This document shows positions 7,715-15,111 of a stretch of 19,498 bases of DNA, piece by piece (position 1 is the stretch's first letter; every line of letters starts with the position of its first letter). A program made the translations under genes and the position numbers. The notes under the pieces were generated by a model. It saw only the letters and a list, made by a program, of their open reading frames with translations, did no database searches and was not told the DNA's origin. Source of the DNA: Clostridia bacterium (GTDB lineage: Bacteria > Bacillota > Clostridia > TANB77 > CAG-508); assembly GCA_900754085.1 (NCBI GenBank), contig CAAEBO010000060.1, positions 1-19,498 on the forward strand. Reading direction: 5' to 3'.

Positions 7715-7727
7715 TGGTATTATACCA
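7715..7727 (-). promoter_or_regulatory. Palindrome over the -10 element of the two-component operon
   Basis: TGGTAT and ATACCA (7715-7720, 7722-7727) are arms of a 13-bp palindrome. On the minus strand its centre contains TATAAT (7724-7719). No good -35 is present: the expected position falls in the T-tract of the upstream terminator. A weak core promoter covered by a palindrome fits an activator- or repressor-controlled promoter, but this is inference. Confidence 0.4.
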
Positions 7728-7744
7728 TTTTATTTATTAAGAAA

Positions 7745-7789
7745 AAAGGATATAAATTATTAATATTCTATTAACAATTTATATCCTTT
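7745..7789 (-). terminator. Terminator of the xth/AI-2E permease operon
   Basis: Arms 7745-7758 and 7776-7789 pair over 14 bp. After one mismatch (7759/7775) a further 6 bp pair (7760-7765 with 7769-7774), closing a 3-nt loop. On the minus strand it runs into TTTTTT-type sequence. It starts 6 nt after the permease stop codon. Confidence 0.85.
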
Positions 7790-7795
7790 AATATA

Positions 7796-8911
7796 TTAAC
7801 TTTCAATCTCTCTTTTTTTATTTTCTAATTTATATTCTATAAAGTCTGAAATAATTAGTTTTATTACAGCTGCCACAGGTGGTCCCAAGAACATTCCTAG
7901 TACCCCAAAATACGCTCCTCCCAATGCAACTGCAAATATAACTAATAGTGGACTTAGTTTTAATGATTCGCCTACAATTTTAGGATTAATTATATTTGCA
8001 TCTATTTGTTGTAATATAATTACTATTATAAGCATCCATATTGCTTGAGCTAACCCACCTGTAACCAATGTTATAATTGCAGAAATTGCAACTGCAAATA
8101 TCGCTCCAAAATATGGTATAAGATTAAATAATCCTATAAAGAACCCTAATAAAACTGCATATTTTACTCCTAGTAACGACATTGCTATAGATGTTAAAAC
8201 TCCTACTACTATTCCATCTAGTACTTGGCTTGATAAAAACTTAAAGAAATATTCATTTGAATTATCAAAATATTTAATTATCTGCTCTGCTGTTTTTGTT
8301 TTAAATACTGCTACAATAAATTTCTTTAAAGCTCTTACCAATTTTCCTCTTGCTGTTAAAACATATATAGAAACTACTATTGCAACAAATACATTTAATA
8401 AGCTTGTTGCAAAGCTAAATATTCCAGATAAATAATTTATTACTTGCATAATATCTATTTTCTTTAATTTTGATATTGCTTGTTCTAAAACATCTTTCTT
8501 TATAAAAGAATCTTCTGGTAATGAAGAAAATTTATTCATTATATCTGTTATATATCCTTGTGAACTATTAATTAATTCTATTACGCTTTCATAAATCTTT
8601 GGTACAACAAATTTCATTCCTATAATTAAAATAGCTAAAATTAATATATATATTATTATTACACTTATAGGCCTTGCTTTATCTCTTATTAATTTTATTT
8701 TACTCTTTTCTATAACTTTTTCTATTTTTTTAGTAGGCAAATATAATATATATGCAATTAATCCTCCTGCTAAAAATGGACTTAATATTTTAAAGAAATC
8801 ACTTACAATTTGTTTCAAATTATCAAAGTTATTAAATATATTATATACAATTATAATAGCAACACCAAAGCTAAACCAATATAACCATTTCTTCCAATTG
8901 TTTTTTTTCAT
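7796..8911 (-). CDS. AI-2E family (PF01594) membrane transporter
   Basis: A 371-residue integral membrane protein of the AI-2E transporter superfamily, which includes TqsA, YtvI/YueF and some Na+/H+ antiporters. The substrate of this member cannot be told from sequence. Two N-terminal membrane segments (about 13-30, 36-58) and one at about 79-100 precede a hydrophilic region. Further hydrophobic segments follow, with the family signatures GLFNLIPYFGAIFA and the C-terminal GAYFGVLGMFLGPPVAAVIK. The C-terminus is cytoplasmic and charged. The ATG at 8911 has AAAGGA 8 nt upstream and follows the exonuclease stop by 20 nt, so the two are probably one operon. Confidence 0.9.
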   Translation of the reverse strand: MKKNNWKKWLYWFSFGVAIIIVYNIFNNFDNLKQIVSDFFKILSPFLAGGLIAYILYLPTKKIEKVIEKSKIKLIRDKARPISVIIIYILILAILIIGMKFVVPKIYESVIELINSSQGYITDIMNKFSSLPEDSFIKKDVLEQAISKLKKIDIMQVINYLSGIFSFATSLLNVFVAIVVSIYVLTARGKLVRALKKFIVAVFKTKTAEQIIKYFDNSNEYFFKFLSSQVLDGIVVGVLTSIAMSLLGVKYAVLLGFFIGLFNLIPYFGAIFAVAISAIITLVTGGLAQAIWMLIIVIILQQIDANIINPKIVGESLKLSPLLVIFAVALGGAYFGVLGMFLGPPVAAVIKLIISDFIEYKLENKKREIES

Positions 8912-8931
8912 TGCATTATCCTTTCACTTAA

Positions 8932-9699
8932 TTATATGTTTATATCTAATTCTACTGGACAGTGATCACTTCCATAAATTTCAGATAAAATCTTAGCGTC
9001 TTCTATATTCTTCTTTAATTCTTCTGAAACTATAAAATAATCTATTCTCCAGCCTGCATTCTTTTCTCTTGCATGAAACATATAAGACCACCAGCTATAT
9101 TTACCTTCTAATTCTGGATATTTATATCTAAATGTATCTATAAACCCTGCATTTAATAACTCTGTCATTTTTGCTCTTTCTTCATCTGTAAAACCTGCAT
9201 TTCTTCTATTAGTTTTTGGATTTTTTAAATCAATTTCATTATGTGCTACATTTAAATCTCCACACATTATTACTGGTTTTATCAATTTTAAATCTAATAA
9301 ATATTTTCTAATTTCATCTTCCCATTCTTTTCTATATTCTAATCTTTCTAATTCTCTTTTAGAATTCGGAGTATATATATTTACTAGAAAAAATTGTTCA
9401 AATTCTAAGGTTATTACTCTTCCTTCTTTATCATGTTCTTCTTTTCCTATACCATATGTTACTTTTATTGGTTTTTCTTTTGTAAATATTGCTGTTCCTG
9501 AATAACCTTTTTTCTCTGCACTATTCCAATATGTATTATATCCTTTAAATATGCTTAAAATATTTTCTTCTAATTGTTCTTCTTGCATTTTTGTTTCTTG
9601 AATAGAAAATATATCTGCGTCTATTTCTTTAAAGAATTCACTAAATCCTTTATTTACAACTGCTCTTAGTCCATTTACATTCCATGATATTAATTTCAT
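8932..9699 (-). CDS. xth: Exodeoxyribonuclease III (AP endonuclease, ExoA/XthA type)
   Basis: A Mg-dependent nuclease of the exonuclease-endonuclease-phosphatase superfamily that incises DNA at abasic sites and trims 3' ends in base-excision repair. From the ATG at 9699 it is 255 residues, as usual for the family. It begins with MKLISWNVNGLRA (N7), then IQETK (metal-binding E35), IYTPN (Y109), CGDLNVAH (D148, N150), KNAGWRIDYF (D220) and GSDHCPV (D245, H246), so the full active site is present. AAGGAGG lies 6 nt before this ATG. An in-frame upstream ATG at 9747 would start inside the preceding terminator hairpin, so I rejected it. I see no clear promoter between that terminator and the gene, so it may depend on read-through. 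Confidence 0.95.
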   Translation of the reverse strand: MKLISWNVNGLRAVVNKGFSEFFKEIDADIFSIQETKMQEEQLEENILSIFKGYNTYWNSAEKKGYSGTAIFTKEKPIKVTYGIGKEEHDKEGRVITLEFEQFFLVNIYTPNSKRELERLEYRKEWEDEIRKYLLDLKLIKPVIMCGDLNVAHNEIDLKNPKTNRRNAGFTDEERAKMTELLNAGFIDTFRYKYPELEGKYSWWSYMFHAREKNAGWRIDYFIVSEELKKNIEDAKILSEIYGSDHCPVELDINI

Positions 9700-9735
9700 G
9701 TTATTCCTCCTTATGTTTAAAATATATCTTAATAT

Positions 9736-9786
9736 AAAAAGTGCCAATGAATTAACTATTACTGCTGTAAGTAGTAATCCATTGGC
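9736..9786 (-). terminator. Two-helix terminator of the transglycosylase gene
   Basis: The outer stem pairs GCCAATG (9743-9749) with CATTGGC (9780-9786). An inner helix pairs 9758-9763 with 9773-9778. On the minus strand the hairpin is followed by CTTTTTAT (T run at 9740-9736). It begins 6 nt after the stop at 9793. Confidence 0.75.
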
Positions 9787-9792
9787 TTATTT

Positions 9793-10779
9793 TTAATACC
9801 AACCTCTAGATTGTGAATGACTCCATGCTGCTGATGGAGAACCATATCTTGATTTTATATAGCTTAATCCCCAATTTATTTGAGTTTTATAATTTGTTCT
9901 ATAATCTGTACCTGCTGTAGCCATTTTGCTTGCTGGTAATGCTTGTGGTATTCCATATGCACCAGATCTTGAATTGTATGCATTAGGATTCCATCCACTT
10001 TCTTTGTTCCAAAGTGCAACTAAACAATTAAAATCTGTTGTAGACCAACCATATGCACTACATCTTGCTCGTGCATAAGCTTGATATTCTGCTACACTTC
10101 CTGATATATATGTTCTTCCTGTAGCACCTCTTGATGTTGTTTGTTTTGCTTTTACTTGAACAATTTTATTTACTGGTTCTTCTATAACTACAGAGCTAAT
10201 TTCTTTTCTTTCTATTTCTACGTCATTTTGATATTTTACTCTATATGTTACTTCTCTTTTTCCTTCTTTACCTTCTTGTAGAACTTGATTCTTTGTATCT
10301 TTAGCACCATCTGCTACATTTTTTGTTACTGTTTCGAATGGTATTGCTACTATTTCTACTATAGTTTTCTCTGTTATAGGATTGTATGCTTTTGCTATCA
10401 TATCTATATTTAAATCTGTTTTGTTTTCTTCTGTTTCTTTAACTTCTGCTTCTGCAGATACTAATTCTGCAACTTCTTCTTGTGCTGTTTTTTCTGTTAT
10501 TATTATTTTACCATTTGCTCCAATAGTTGAATTTTCATCTGGAGTTACTTTTTCTTCTGGTAATAATATAATATGTTTTTCGTCTAATATGTCTGCTACT
10601 TTTGTTTTTGATGTTACTACGTTCATTTCACATCCATTTGATAATGTAATCTTTACATTTTTTACTTGTTTATTTGCTGCAAATACACATATTCCTGATA
10701 TGAATAAGAATATTAAGCAAATTCCAATTATTCTTTTTAAAGATATTGATGCTTTTTCATCAACCTTATTTTTTAACAT
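9793..10779 (-). CDS. Secreted/anchored DUF348-G5-lytic transglycosylase-like protein
   Basis: A 328-residue cell-wall protein. A signal or anchor segment (about 16-35) precedes a DUF348-like ubiquitin-fold stretch (about 37-97; VKITLSNGCEMNVV). A hydrophilic Glu-rich linker follows, then a G5 domain (about 137-210) and a Ser/Thr linker. The C-terminal lysozyme-like domain (about 228-328) has the presumed catalytic Glu in LWNKESGWNP (E260), then AYGIPQALP and WGLSYIKSRYGSPSAAW. This DUF348/G5/transglycosylase layout resembles YabE- and resuscitation-promoting-factor-like wall hydrolases, which cut the glycan strand. The ATG at 10779 has AAAGGAGG 5 nt upstream. It is monocistronic, driven by a perfect consensus promoter and ended by the hairpin 9736-9786. 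The divergent neighbour is lemA. Confidence 0.9.
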   Translation of the reverse strand: MLKNKVDEKASISLKRIIGICLIFLFISGICVFAANKQVKNVKITLSNGCEMNVVTSKTKVADILDEKHIILLPEEKVTPDENSTIGANGKIIITEKTAQEEVAELVSAEAEVKETEENKTDLNIDMIAKAYNPITEKTIVEIVAIPFETVTKNVADGAKDTKNQVLQEGKEGKREVTYRVKYQNDVEIERKEISSVVIEEPVNKIVQVKAKQTTSRGATGRTYISGSVAEYQAYARARCSAYGWSTTDFNCLVALWNKESGWNPNAYNSRSGAYGIPQALPASKMATAGTDYRTNYKTQINWGLSYIKSRYGSPSAAWSHSQSRGWY

Positions 10780-10795
10780 AATTTCCTCCTTTGAG

Positions 10796-10844
10796 CTTGC
10801 CCATAATATTTATATTGTAATACAGGCTACTTCCCATAAGCAAG
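10796..10844 (-). promoter_or_regulatory. Possibly structured 5' leader of the transglycosylase gene
   Basis: The leader of about 65 nt is bracketed by complementary CTTGC (10844-10840) and GCAAG (10800-10796). Next to these on the inside are two direct copies of TTATGGG (10839-10833 and 10806-10800). The closing stem ends 4 nt from the ribosome binding site. I cannot match it to a known riboswitch class, and it is far too short for a ydaO-type c-di-AMP element. Its function is open. Confidence 0.3.
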
Positions 10845-10848
10845 TTTC

Positions 10849-10877
10849 ATTATACTATATATTTTTTTATCTGTCAA
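10849..10877 (-). promoter_or_regulatory. Perfect consensus sigma-A promoter of the transglycosylase gene
   Basis: On the minus strand, TTGACA (10877-10872), a 17-nt spacer and TATAAT (10854-10849). Start of transcription is expected near 10843, at the first base of the leader stem. Confidence 0.85.
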
Positions 10878-10966
10878 ATTTTCCAAATTTGTTAATATTT
10901 ACTATATTATATTCTAATTACTGTTTTTTATGCATATATTTTTTTATGTTACATTTATATTTTATA

Positions 10967-10995
10967 TTGTATAAAACAATATATTATGCTAGAAT
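10967..10995 (+). promoter_or_regulatory. Candidate promoter of lemA
   Basis: TTGTAT (10967-10972), a 17-nt spacer and TAGAAT (10990-10995). If used, transcription would start at about 11002, almost at the ribosome binding site, which is unusually short. Other AT-rich hexamers upstream could serve instead. Confidence 0.35.
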
Positions 10996-11018
10996 ATTGG
11001 AAAGGAGGAGATTTATAT

Positions 11019-11576
11019 ATGACAATACCAATAGTAGTTATAATTATTGTTGTAATTTGTATAATAGTCGTATCAATGTATAACAACTTAGTAAGCTTAC
11101 GCCAAAGAGTTCAAAATGCTTGGAGCCAAATAGATGTACAATTAAAAAGAAGATTTGATTTAATTCCTAATTTACAAGAAACTGTAAAAGGATATATGGC
11201 TCATGAAAGCGAAACTTTCTCTAAAATTGCTGAACTTAGAACTGCTTGGGCTTCTTCTAATACAGTTGCTGAAAAAGCTGAAATATCTAATCAGTTAACA
11301 GATGCTTTGAAAACTATAATGGCTGTATCTGAAAATTACCCAGATTTAAAAGCTAGCGAATCTTTCTTAAGTTTACAAGATGAATTAAGAAATACAGAAA
11401 ATAAAATTGCTTATTCAAGACAGTTCTACAACGACACTGTAACTATGTACAATACAAAATTAGAAATGTTTCCTTCAAATTTAATAGCCAAAGCTTTTAA
11501 TTTTAAGGCTAGTGAATTATTTGAAGTAAAAGATGAACAAGAAAAGCAAAATATTAAAATTGATTTTTCAAAATAA
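11019..11576 (+). CDS. lemA: LemA family membrane protein
   Basis: A 185-residue LemA protein: one N-terminal membrane segment (about 3-20) followed by a long helical bundle. Family hallmarks are NNLVSLRQRVQNAWSQIDVQLKRRFDLIPNL just after the membrane and YNDTVTMYNTKLEMFPSNLIA near the end. LemA proteins are common in bacteria and often sit beside HtpX; their biochemical role is not settled. I start at the ATG 11019, which has AAAGGAGGAG 8-10 nt upstream; an in-frame ATG at 10986 would overlap the likely promoter. It is followed by htpX after 100 nt containing a hairpin, so htpX may be partly attenuated. Confidence 0.93.
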   Translation: MTIPIVVIIIVVICIIVVSMYNNLVSLRQRVQNAWSQIDVQLKRRFDLIPNLQETVKGYMAHESETFSKIAELRTAWASSNTVAEKAEISNQLTDALKTIMAVSENYPDLKASESFLSLQDELRNTENKIAYSRQFYNDTVTMYNTKLEMFPSNLIAKAFNFKASELFEVKDEQEKQNIKIDFSK

Positions 11577-11598
11577 TTTATATTAAAATATAAATTAT
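11573..11598 (+). repeat. AT-only hairpin overlapping the lemA stop
   Basis: Arms 11573-11582 and 11589-11598 pair perfectly over 10 bp but contain only A and T. The left arm includes most of the lemA TAA. It is weak as an RNA structure and could be chance in this composition. Confidence 0.3.
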
Positions 11599-11620
11599 AA
11601 TATTTTTTATAATTATTAGT

Positions 11621-11652
11621 AAAGATTTCTTTGTATGAAGAAATCTTTTTAA
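11621..11652 (+). terminator. Hairpin between lemA and htpX (terminator or attenuator)
   Basis: Arms 11621-11631 and 11638-11648 pair perfectly (11 bp) around a 6-nt loop, followed by T to 11650. It lies 44 nt after lemA and 26 nt before the htpX start. A partial terminator would set the LemA:HtpX ratio; I see no clear separate htpX promoter after it. Confidence 0.6.
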
Positions 11653-11676
11653 CTATAAGCAAAAAGAGGTTTTATT

Positions 11677-12561
11677 ATGTATCAAGATATAAAAAGAAAT
11701 AAAATAAAAACAGGTTTTATAATATCTGCTTATATAATTGTATTAACATTAATTATATATTATATTTGTTATGCCTTAGATTTTGGAGTTTTCTCCATAG
11801 TATTTGCACTTATTGTATCTATTACATCTGCATGGGGATCTTATTATTATAGTGATAGAATTGTTTTAGGTATAAATAATGCAAGACCCGCTACAGAAGA
11901 AGAAAATAAAAGACTTGTAGATATATTGGACGCATTAATGGTTTCTTCTGGATTACCTGCTAAACCTAAATTATATATAATGGAATCAGACCAACCTAAC
12001 GCATTTGCAACTGGTAGAGATCCAAATCACTCTGTAATTTGTGTAACTACAGCATTATTAGATAAATTAGATTATTATGAATTAGAAGGCGTTGTAGCTC
12101 ATGAAATGGGTCATATAAAAAATTATGATATCCGATTATCTGCTGTTTTAACAGTTATGGTTGGTTTAGTTATTATATTATCCGATTTCTTCTCTAGAGC
12201 TTTTTTATGGGGAAGATTTGACGATGATGACAATGGTTCTAATGCTCTTATGATGTTAATTAGTGTTGTTTTACTTATGTTAGCAAGTTTATTTGGAAAA
12301 CTAATGAAGTTAGCAATTTCTAGAAAACGTGAATTTATGGCTGACGCCACAGCTGTTGAATTTACTAGAAATCCAGATGCTTTAATCTCTGCTTTAGAAA
12401 AATTAGACTCAGATACATCTAAATTAAGGCAAGCCAATAATTCTACTGAAAACATGTATATTGTTACACCATTTAAGGGAAAACAAAAGAAAGCTAATAA
12501 TTGGTTTTCTACACATCCTTCTATAGAAGATAGAATAGAAGCAATACGAACTTTAAAATAA
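11677..12561 (+). CDS. htpX: Membrane zinc protease HtpX (M48B)
   Basis: A 294-residue membrane metalloprotease that degrades misfolded membrane proteins, acting alongside FtsH. Two N-terminal membrane segments (about 14-57) precede the zinc site HEMGH (142-146), with the third ligand Glu in the motif REFMADA (E219). Another hydrophobic pair (about 152-172 and 188-213) is interrupted by an acidic stretch, FDDDDNG. The C-terminus STHPSIEDRIEAIRTL is typical of the family. The ATG at 11677 has AAAGAGG about 7 nt upstream. It is downstream of lemA, the common lemA-htpX pairing. Confidence 0.95.
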   Translation: MYQDIKRNKIKTGFIISAYIIVLTLIIYYICYALDFGVFSIVFALIVSITSAWGSYYYSDRIVLGINNARPATEEENKRLVDILDALMVSSGLPAKPKLYIMESDQPNAFATGRDPNHSVICVTTALLDKLDYYELEGVVAHEMGHIKNYDIRLSAVLTVMVGLVIILSDFFSRAFLWGRFDDDDNGSNALMMLISVVLLMLASLFGKLMKLAISRKREFMADATAVEFTRNPDALISALEKLDSDTSKLRQANNSTENMYIVTPFKGKQKKANNWFSTHPSIEDRIEAIRTLK

Positions 12562-12606
12562 AAGTATTCAATAATATTTAAAACTCAAATAGTTTTCTAA
12601 AAAATA

Positions 12607-12631
12607 AAAAAGTGGTTTCTAGCCACTTTTT
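12607..12631. terminator. Bidirectional terminator between htpX and tatD
   Basis: Arms 12607-12615 and 12623-12631 (AAAAAGTGG / CCACTTTTT) with a 7-nt loop, flanked by A- and T-rich runs. It serves htpX on the plus strand and tatD on the minus strand; the tatD stop codon (12630-12632) lies inside the arm. Confidence 0.8.
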
Positions 12632-13415
12632 ATTTTTTTATTTTGAATATTCTTTTCGCATTCATATTTGTCATATTTTCAATCTCTTCAAATGTCTCTT
12701 CTTTTACTTCTGCTATTTTTTCTATAATATGTTGTACATTTCTTGGGTCATTTCGTGTCCCTCTCTTTGGCTCTGGCGCTAAGTACGGACTATCTGTTTC
12801 CACTAAAAATCTATCATTTGGTACAATACTTATTATTTCTTCTGCGTTTTTAGAATTTTTAAATGTAACTGGACCAGCAAAAGATATATAAAATCCTAGT
12901 TTAATTCCTTCTTTTACAAGTTCACGATTAAGCGGACAACAATGAAATATCCCCCCATTATTTACTTTATTTTCTTTTAAAATTTCTAATGTATCCATTA
13001 CTGCATCTCTTGTATGAATTTGAATTGGTAAATTAAGTTCATTTGCCAATTCAATTTGCTTTATAAATGCGTACCTTTGTAATTCTTTATTTTCTATATT
13101 CCAATGATAATCTAGCCCAATTTCCCCTACGGCCACAATCTTTTTGCTTGTATTATATAGTTCTTTTAACATACTTATTTCTTCATCTATTTCTTGTTTA
13201 GTATCTGGAATATCATTCGGAGAAATTCCAATAGTTGCATACATAAATTCATAATTATTTGCAAGTTCTATAGCATCTTTACTGCTTTCTAAGCTATAAC
13301 CTGCTGTAACTAATTTTTCTACTCCTCCTATTTGCAATTTATTTATTAATTCTTCCCTATCTTCGTCGAACTTTTCATCTGTTAAATGACAATGTGAATC
13401 AAATATTTTCATCAT
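12630..13415 (-). CDS. tatD: TatD family metal-dependent hydrolase/DNase
   Basis: A 261-residue TIM-barrel hydrolase of the TatD family; members have 3'-5' exonuclease activity on DNA and are linked to DNA repair and quality control. All metal ligands are in place: HCH (H8, H10), VGEIGLDYHW (E98), IQIHTRD (H134), GGIFHCC (H158) and ETDSPYLAP (D208), followed by GTRNDP. The first ATG (13415) has AAGGAAGGA 6-7 nt upstream; a second ATG follows at once. It sits 15 nt after acpS, so the two form an operon. It is not beside metS or rsmA/ksgA as often seen in Firmicutes. Confidence 0.94.
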   Translation of the reverse strand: MMKIFDSHCHLTDEKFDEDREELINKLQIGGVEKLVTAGYSLESSKDAIELANNYEFMYATIGISPNDIPDTKQEIDEEISMLKELYNTSKKIVAVGEIGLDYHWNIENKELQRYAFIKQIELANELNLPIQIHTRDAVMDTLEILKENKVNNGGIFHCCPLNRELVKEGIKLGFYISFAGPVTFKNSKNAEEIISIVPNDRFLVETDSPYLAPEPKRGTRNDPRNVQHIIEKIAEVKEETFEEIENMTNMNAKRIFKIKK

Positions 13416-13430
13416 AATTTATCCTTCCTT

Positions 13431-13790
13431 CTACATTTCTACTATACATATTGCTGTTGCATACTCTTTACAGTGTGATATGCTTAATTCTATATTCTTA
13501 ATATTTATATTTTCTATGTATATATTAACATATGGCTTTCCAGTTTTATCATTCATTATTTCGAAATCAGTCCATTTTATTTTATACTTATCTTTTATAT
13601 TATCAGTTAGTGCTTTAAAAATCGCCTCTTTCGCAGCAAATCTACCACTATAGCTTTGATATTTTTGTATGTTTTTTCCTTCGCAATATTTAATTTCTTT
13701 TTCTGTATATATTCTTTCTTTAAATCCTTTTTTATCCAAAGCTTCTTTTATTCTATTTACTTCTATTATATCTGTTCCACATTTTATCAT
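13431..13790 (-). CDS. acpS: Holo-[acyl-carrier-protein] synthase
   Basis: A 119-residue phosphopantetheinyl transferase that moves 4'-phosphopantetheine from CoA to a serine of acyl carrier protein, required for fatty acid synthesis. The family signature is complete: CGTDIIEVNRI with D7 binding Mg, SGRFAAKEAIFKAL with E55, and the C-terminal ELSISHCKEYATAICIV. The length is normal. The ATG at 13790 has AAGGAG 8 nt upstream. It is the first gene of acpS-tatD; the stop is TAG. Confidence 0.96.
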   Translation of the reverse strand: MIKCGTDIIEVNRIKEALDKKGFKERIYTEKEIKYCEGKNIQKYQSYSGRFAAKEAIFKALTDNIKDKYKIKWTDFEIMNDKTGKPYVNIYIENINIKNIELSISHCKEYATAICIVEM

Positions 13791-13835
13791 AATTTTCTCC
13801 TTACAATTTTATTCCTTAATTCTATATAAAATATA

Positions 13836-13868
13836 AATAGGATTTAAGTAATCTCCCTAAATCCTATT
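13836..13868 (-). terminator. Hairpin at the end of the tail-anchored protein gene
   Basis: Arms 13836-13846 and 13858-13868 (AATAGGATTTA / TAAATCCTATT) pair perfectly over 11 bp with an 11-nt loop. The arm includes two bases of the stop codon. On the minus strand it is followed by an AT-rich tract rather than a clean T run, so termination may be partial and acpS-tatD could be reached by read-through. Confidence 0.6.
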
Positions 13869-15090
13869 AGCTTAGCAATACCACAAAGTTTATTATGTTT
13901 AGTATTAGTGAAATTATTAATACTAACATAATAATCTTATTGCTTTTTGCTGTCTTTTCTATATTAAACTCTTTGTACAAAAGATCATACTCATTTTTTA
14001 GCTTTGCATATAATTTTTCTAATTCTAAATTTTCCAACCAACTATTAGTTAATAATTTACCTATATCATCTGTTGTAATTTCTTGTATCCAAATATTATG
14101 TGTAAAATTAAAAAATTGTTTTCTTAATTCTTTTACTTTTATTGCTTTTTTATATTCTTCTATTAACTTTTGAATATATATTTTTTTGTATAATTGTAAT
14201 ATATACATATAAATATATACATTCTCGTATAAAAATGGTAGTTTAGTATAATTAAAAGTATCTATTCCTGATGTAAATAAAGTTGTAGCTTGATTAGAAA
14301 AACCATATTTTATATATTCCCATTTATCTAGTATATTTATTTTTTCGAATTCTACATTCAAATTATAATTACTTGGAAGTACATTTGTATATTTATAAAA
14401 TTGATGTCTTATTTCCTCAAAACTTTTATTTTTGTTCCATTGTTCTTGGTCTATACATGAATATGAATATGTTAAAAATTTATTTGTATCTATGTTTATA
14501 TTTTTTGTATAATTTCCAATTAGCTTATTTATCAAATCCTTTATTTTGTATATATCTGAAAATTCGCTAGCTTGGATTTTTATATTATCAAATTGCTTCA
14601 TAGAAATAAATTCTGACTTTATATCTTTAAATTTATAATTAAAATTTAAAACATCATCAAATTGTTCTAAATCTTCCAATGATGTTTTTATACTTATAAA
14701 GCATTCTCCTGTATAAAAACAAATTATTTCTATTTTGTCTATTCTAAAAAATATTCCTGTATTTACACCAGCTTTTCCTTGTGCATTTTTTCCTAAATTA
14801 TATTCAAATATAGCACATGGATGTTTCTTTAAAATTTTTGCTTGTAAAGAAACATCTAGCTCTTTAAATTTTCTTCTCTTAGGCTCTGAAAATTCAAATG
14901 TTGGAAACATAAATTTTCTTACTTTTGGTAAAAACTTATTATATATATCTAAGTCTTTTTGTTTTTCAAACATTCTTAATTTACATTTTTTATTTACCAA
15001 TAAATTCTGCAAGTATTTCTCATATTTATTTTGTTCTATTACATATGGGTATATAAAATATGTATATTGATACCTCGTCTTTAGTTCCAT
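13867..15090 (-). CDS. Tail-anchored protein of unknown function (407 aa)
   Basis: I do not recognise this family. There is no signal peptide. About 380 hydrophilic residues rich in Lys, Asn, Ile, Tyr and Phe are followed by a charged, probably coiled-coil stretch (about 350-380; LELEKLYAKLKNEYDLLYKEFN) and a single hydrophobic segment of 20-odd residues (about 383-405) ending at the C-terminus. That topology points to a cytosolic protein anchored by its tail. The end of the chain (helical hairpin, then one membrane segment) vaguely recalls CorA-like or RMD1/DUF155 proteins, but I see no CorA GMN motif. Conserved-looking patches are KHPCAIFEYNLGKNAQG, GIFFRIDKIEIICFYTGECFIS and LEDLEQFDDVLNF. 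The ATG at 15090 has GAGGGAG about 7 nt upstream and follows the WG-repeat gene by 21 nt, so both belong to one operon ahead of a hairpin at 13836-13868. Confidence 0.85.
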   Translation of the reverse strand: MELKTRYQYTYFIYPYVIEQNKYEKYLQNLLVNKKCKLRMFEKQKDLDIYNKFLPKVRKFMFPTFEFSEPKRRKFKELDVSLQAKILKKHPCAIFEYNLGKNAQGKAGVNTGIFFRIDKIEIICFYTGECFISIKTSLEDLEQFDDVLNFNYKFKDIKSEFISMKQFDNIKIQASEFSDIYKIKDLINKLIGNYTKNINIDTNKFLTYSYSCIDQEQWNKNKSFEEIRHQFYKYTNVLPSNYNLNVEFEKINILDKWEYIKYGFSNQATTLFTSGIDTFNYTKLPFLYENVYIYMYILQLYKKIYIQKLIEEYKKAIKVKELRKQFFNFTHNIWIQEITTDDIGKLLTNSWLENLELEKLYAKLKNEYDLLYKEFNIEKTAKSNKIIMLVLIISLILNIINFVVLLS

Positions 15091-15111
15091 TTATTCTCCC
15101 TCTTTTGTTAC

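Noticed and set aside
9700..9747. In-frame N-terminal extension of exonuclease III
   Set aside because: It would start inside the transglycosylase terminator hairpin, has no ribosome binding site, and the canonical family N-terminus with AAGGAGG begins at 9699.
10780..10844. Transglycosylase leader as a known riboswitch (c-di-AMP ydaO, guanidine, preQ1)
   Set aside because: Too short for ydaO, and I see no ACGR loops or other class-defining conserved sequence. It is reported only as an unassigned leader.
10382..11083. Long plus-strand open frame of 233 codons across the transglycosylase gene and its upstream region
   Set aside because: It is antisense to a gene with clear domains, start and promoter. 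The translation is rich in Phe, Ser and Ile, as expected for the complement of AT-rich coding sequence, and it runs through two divergent promoters.
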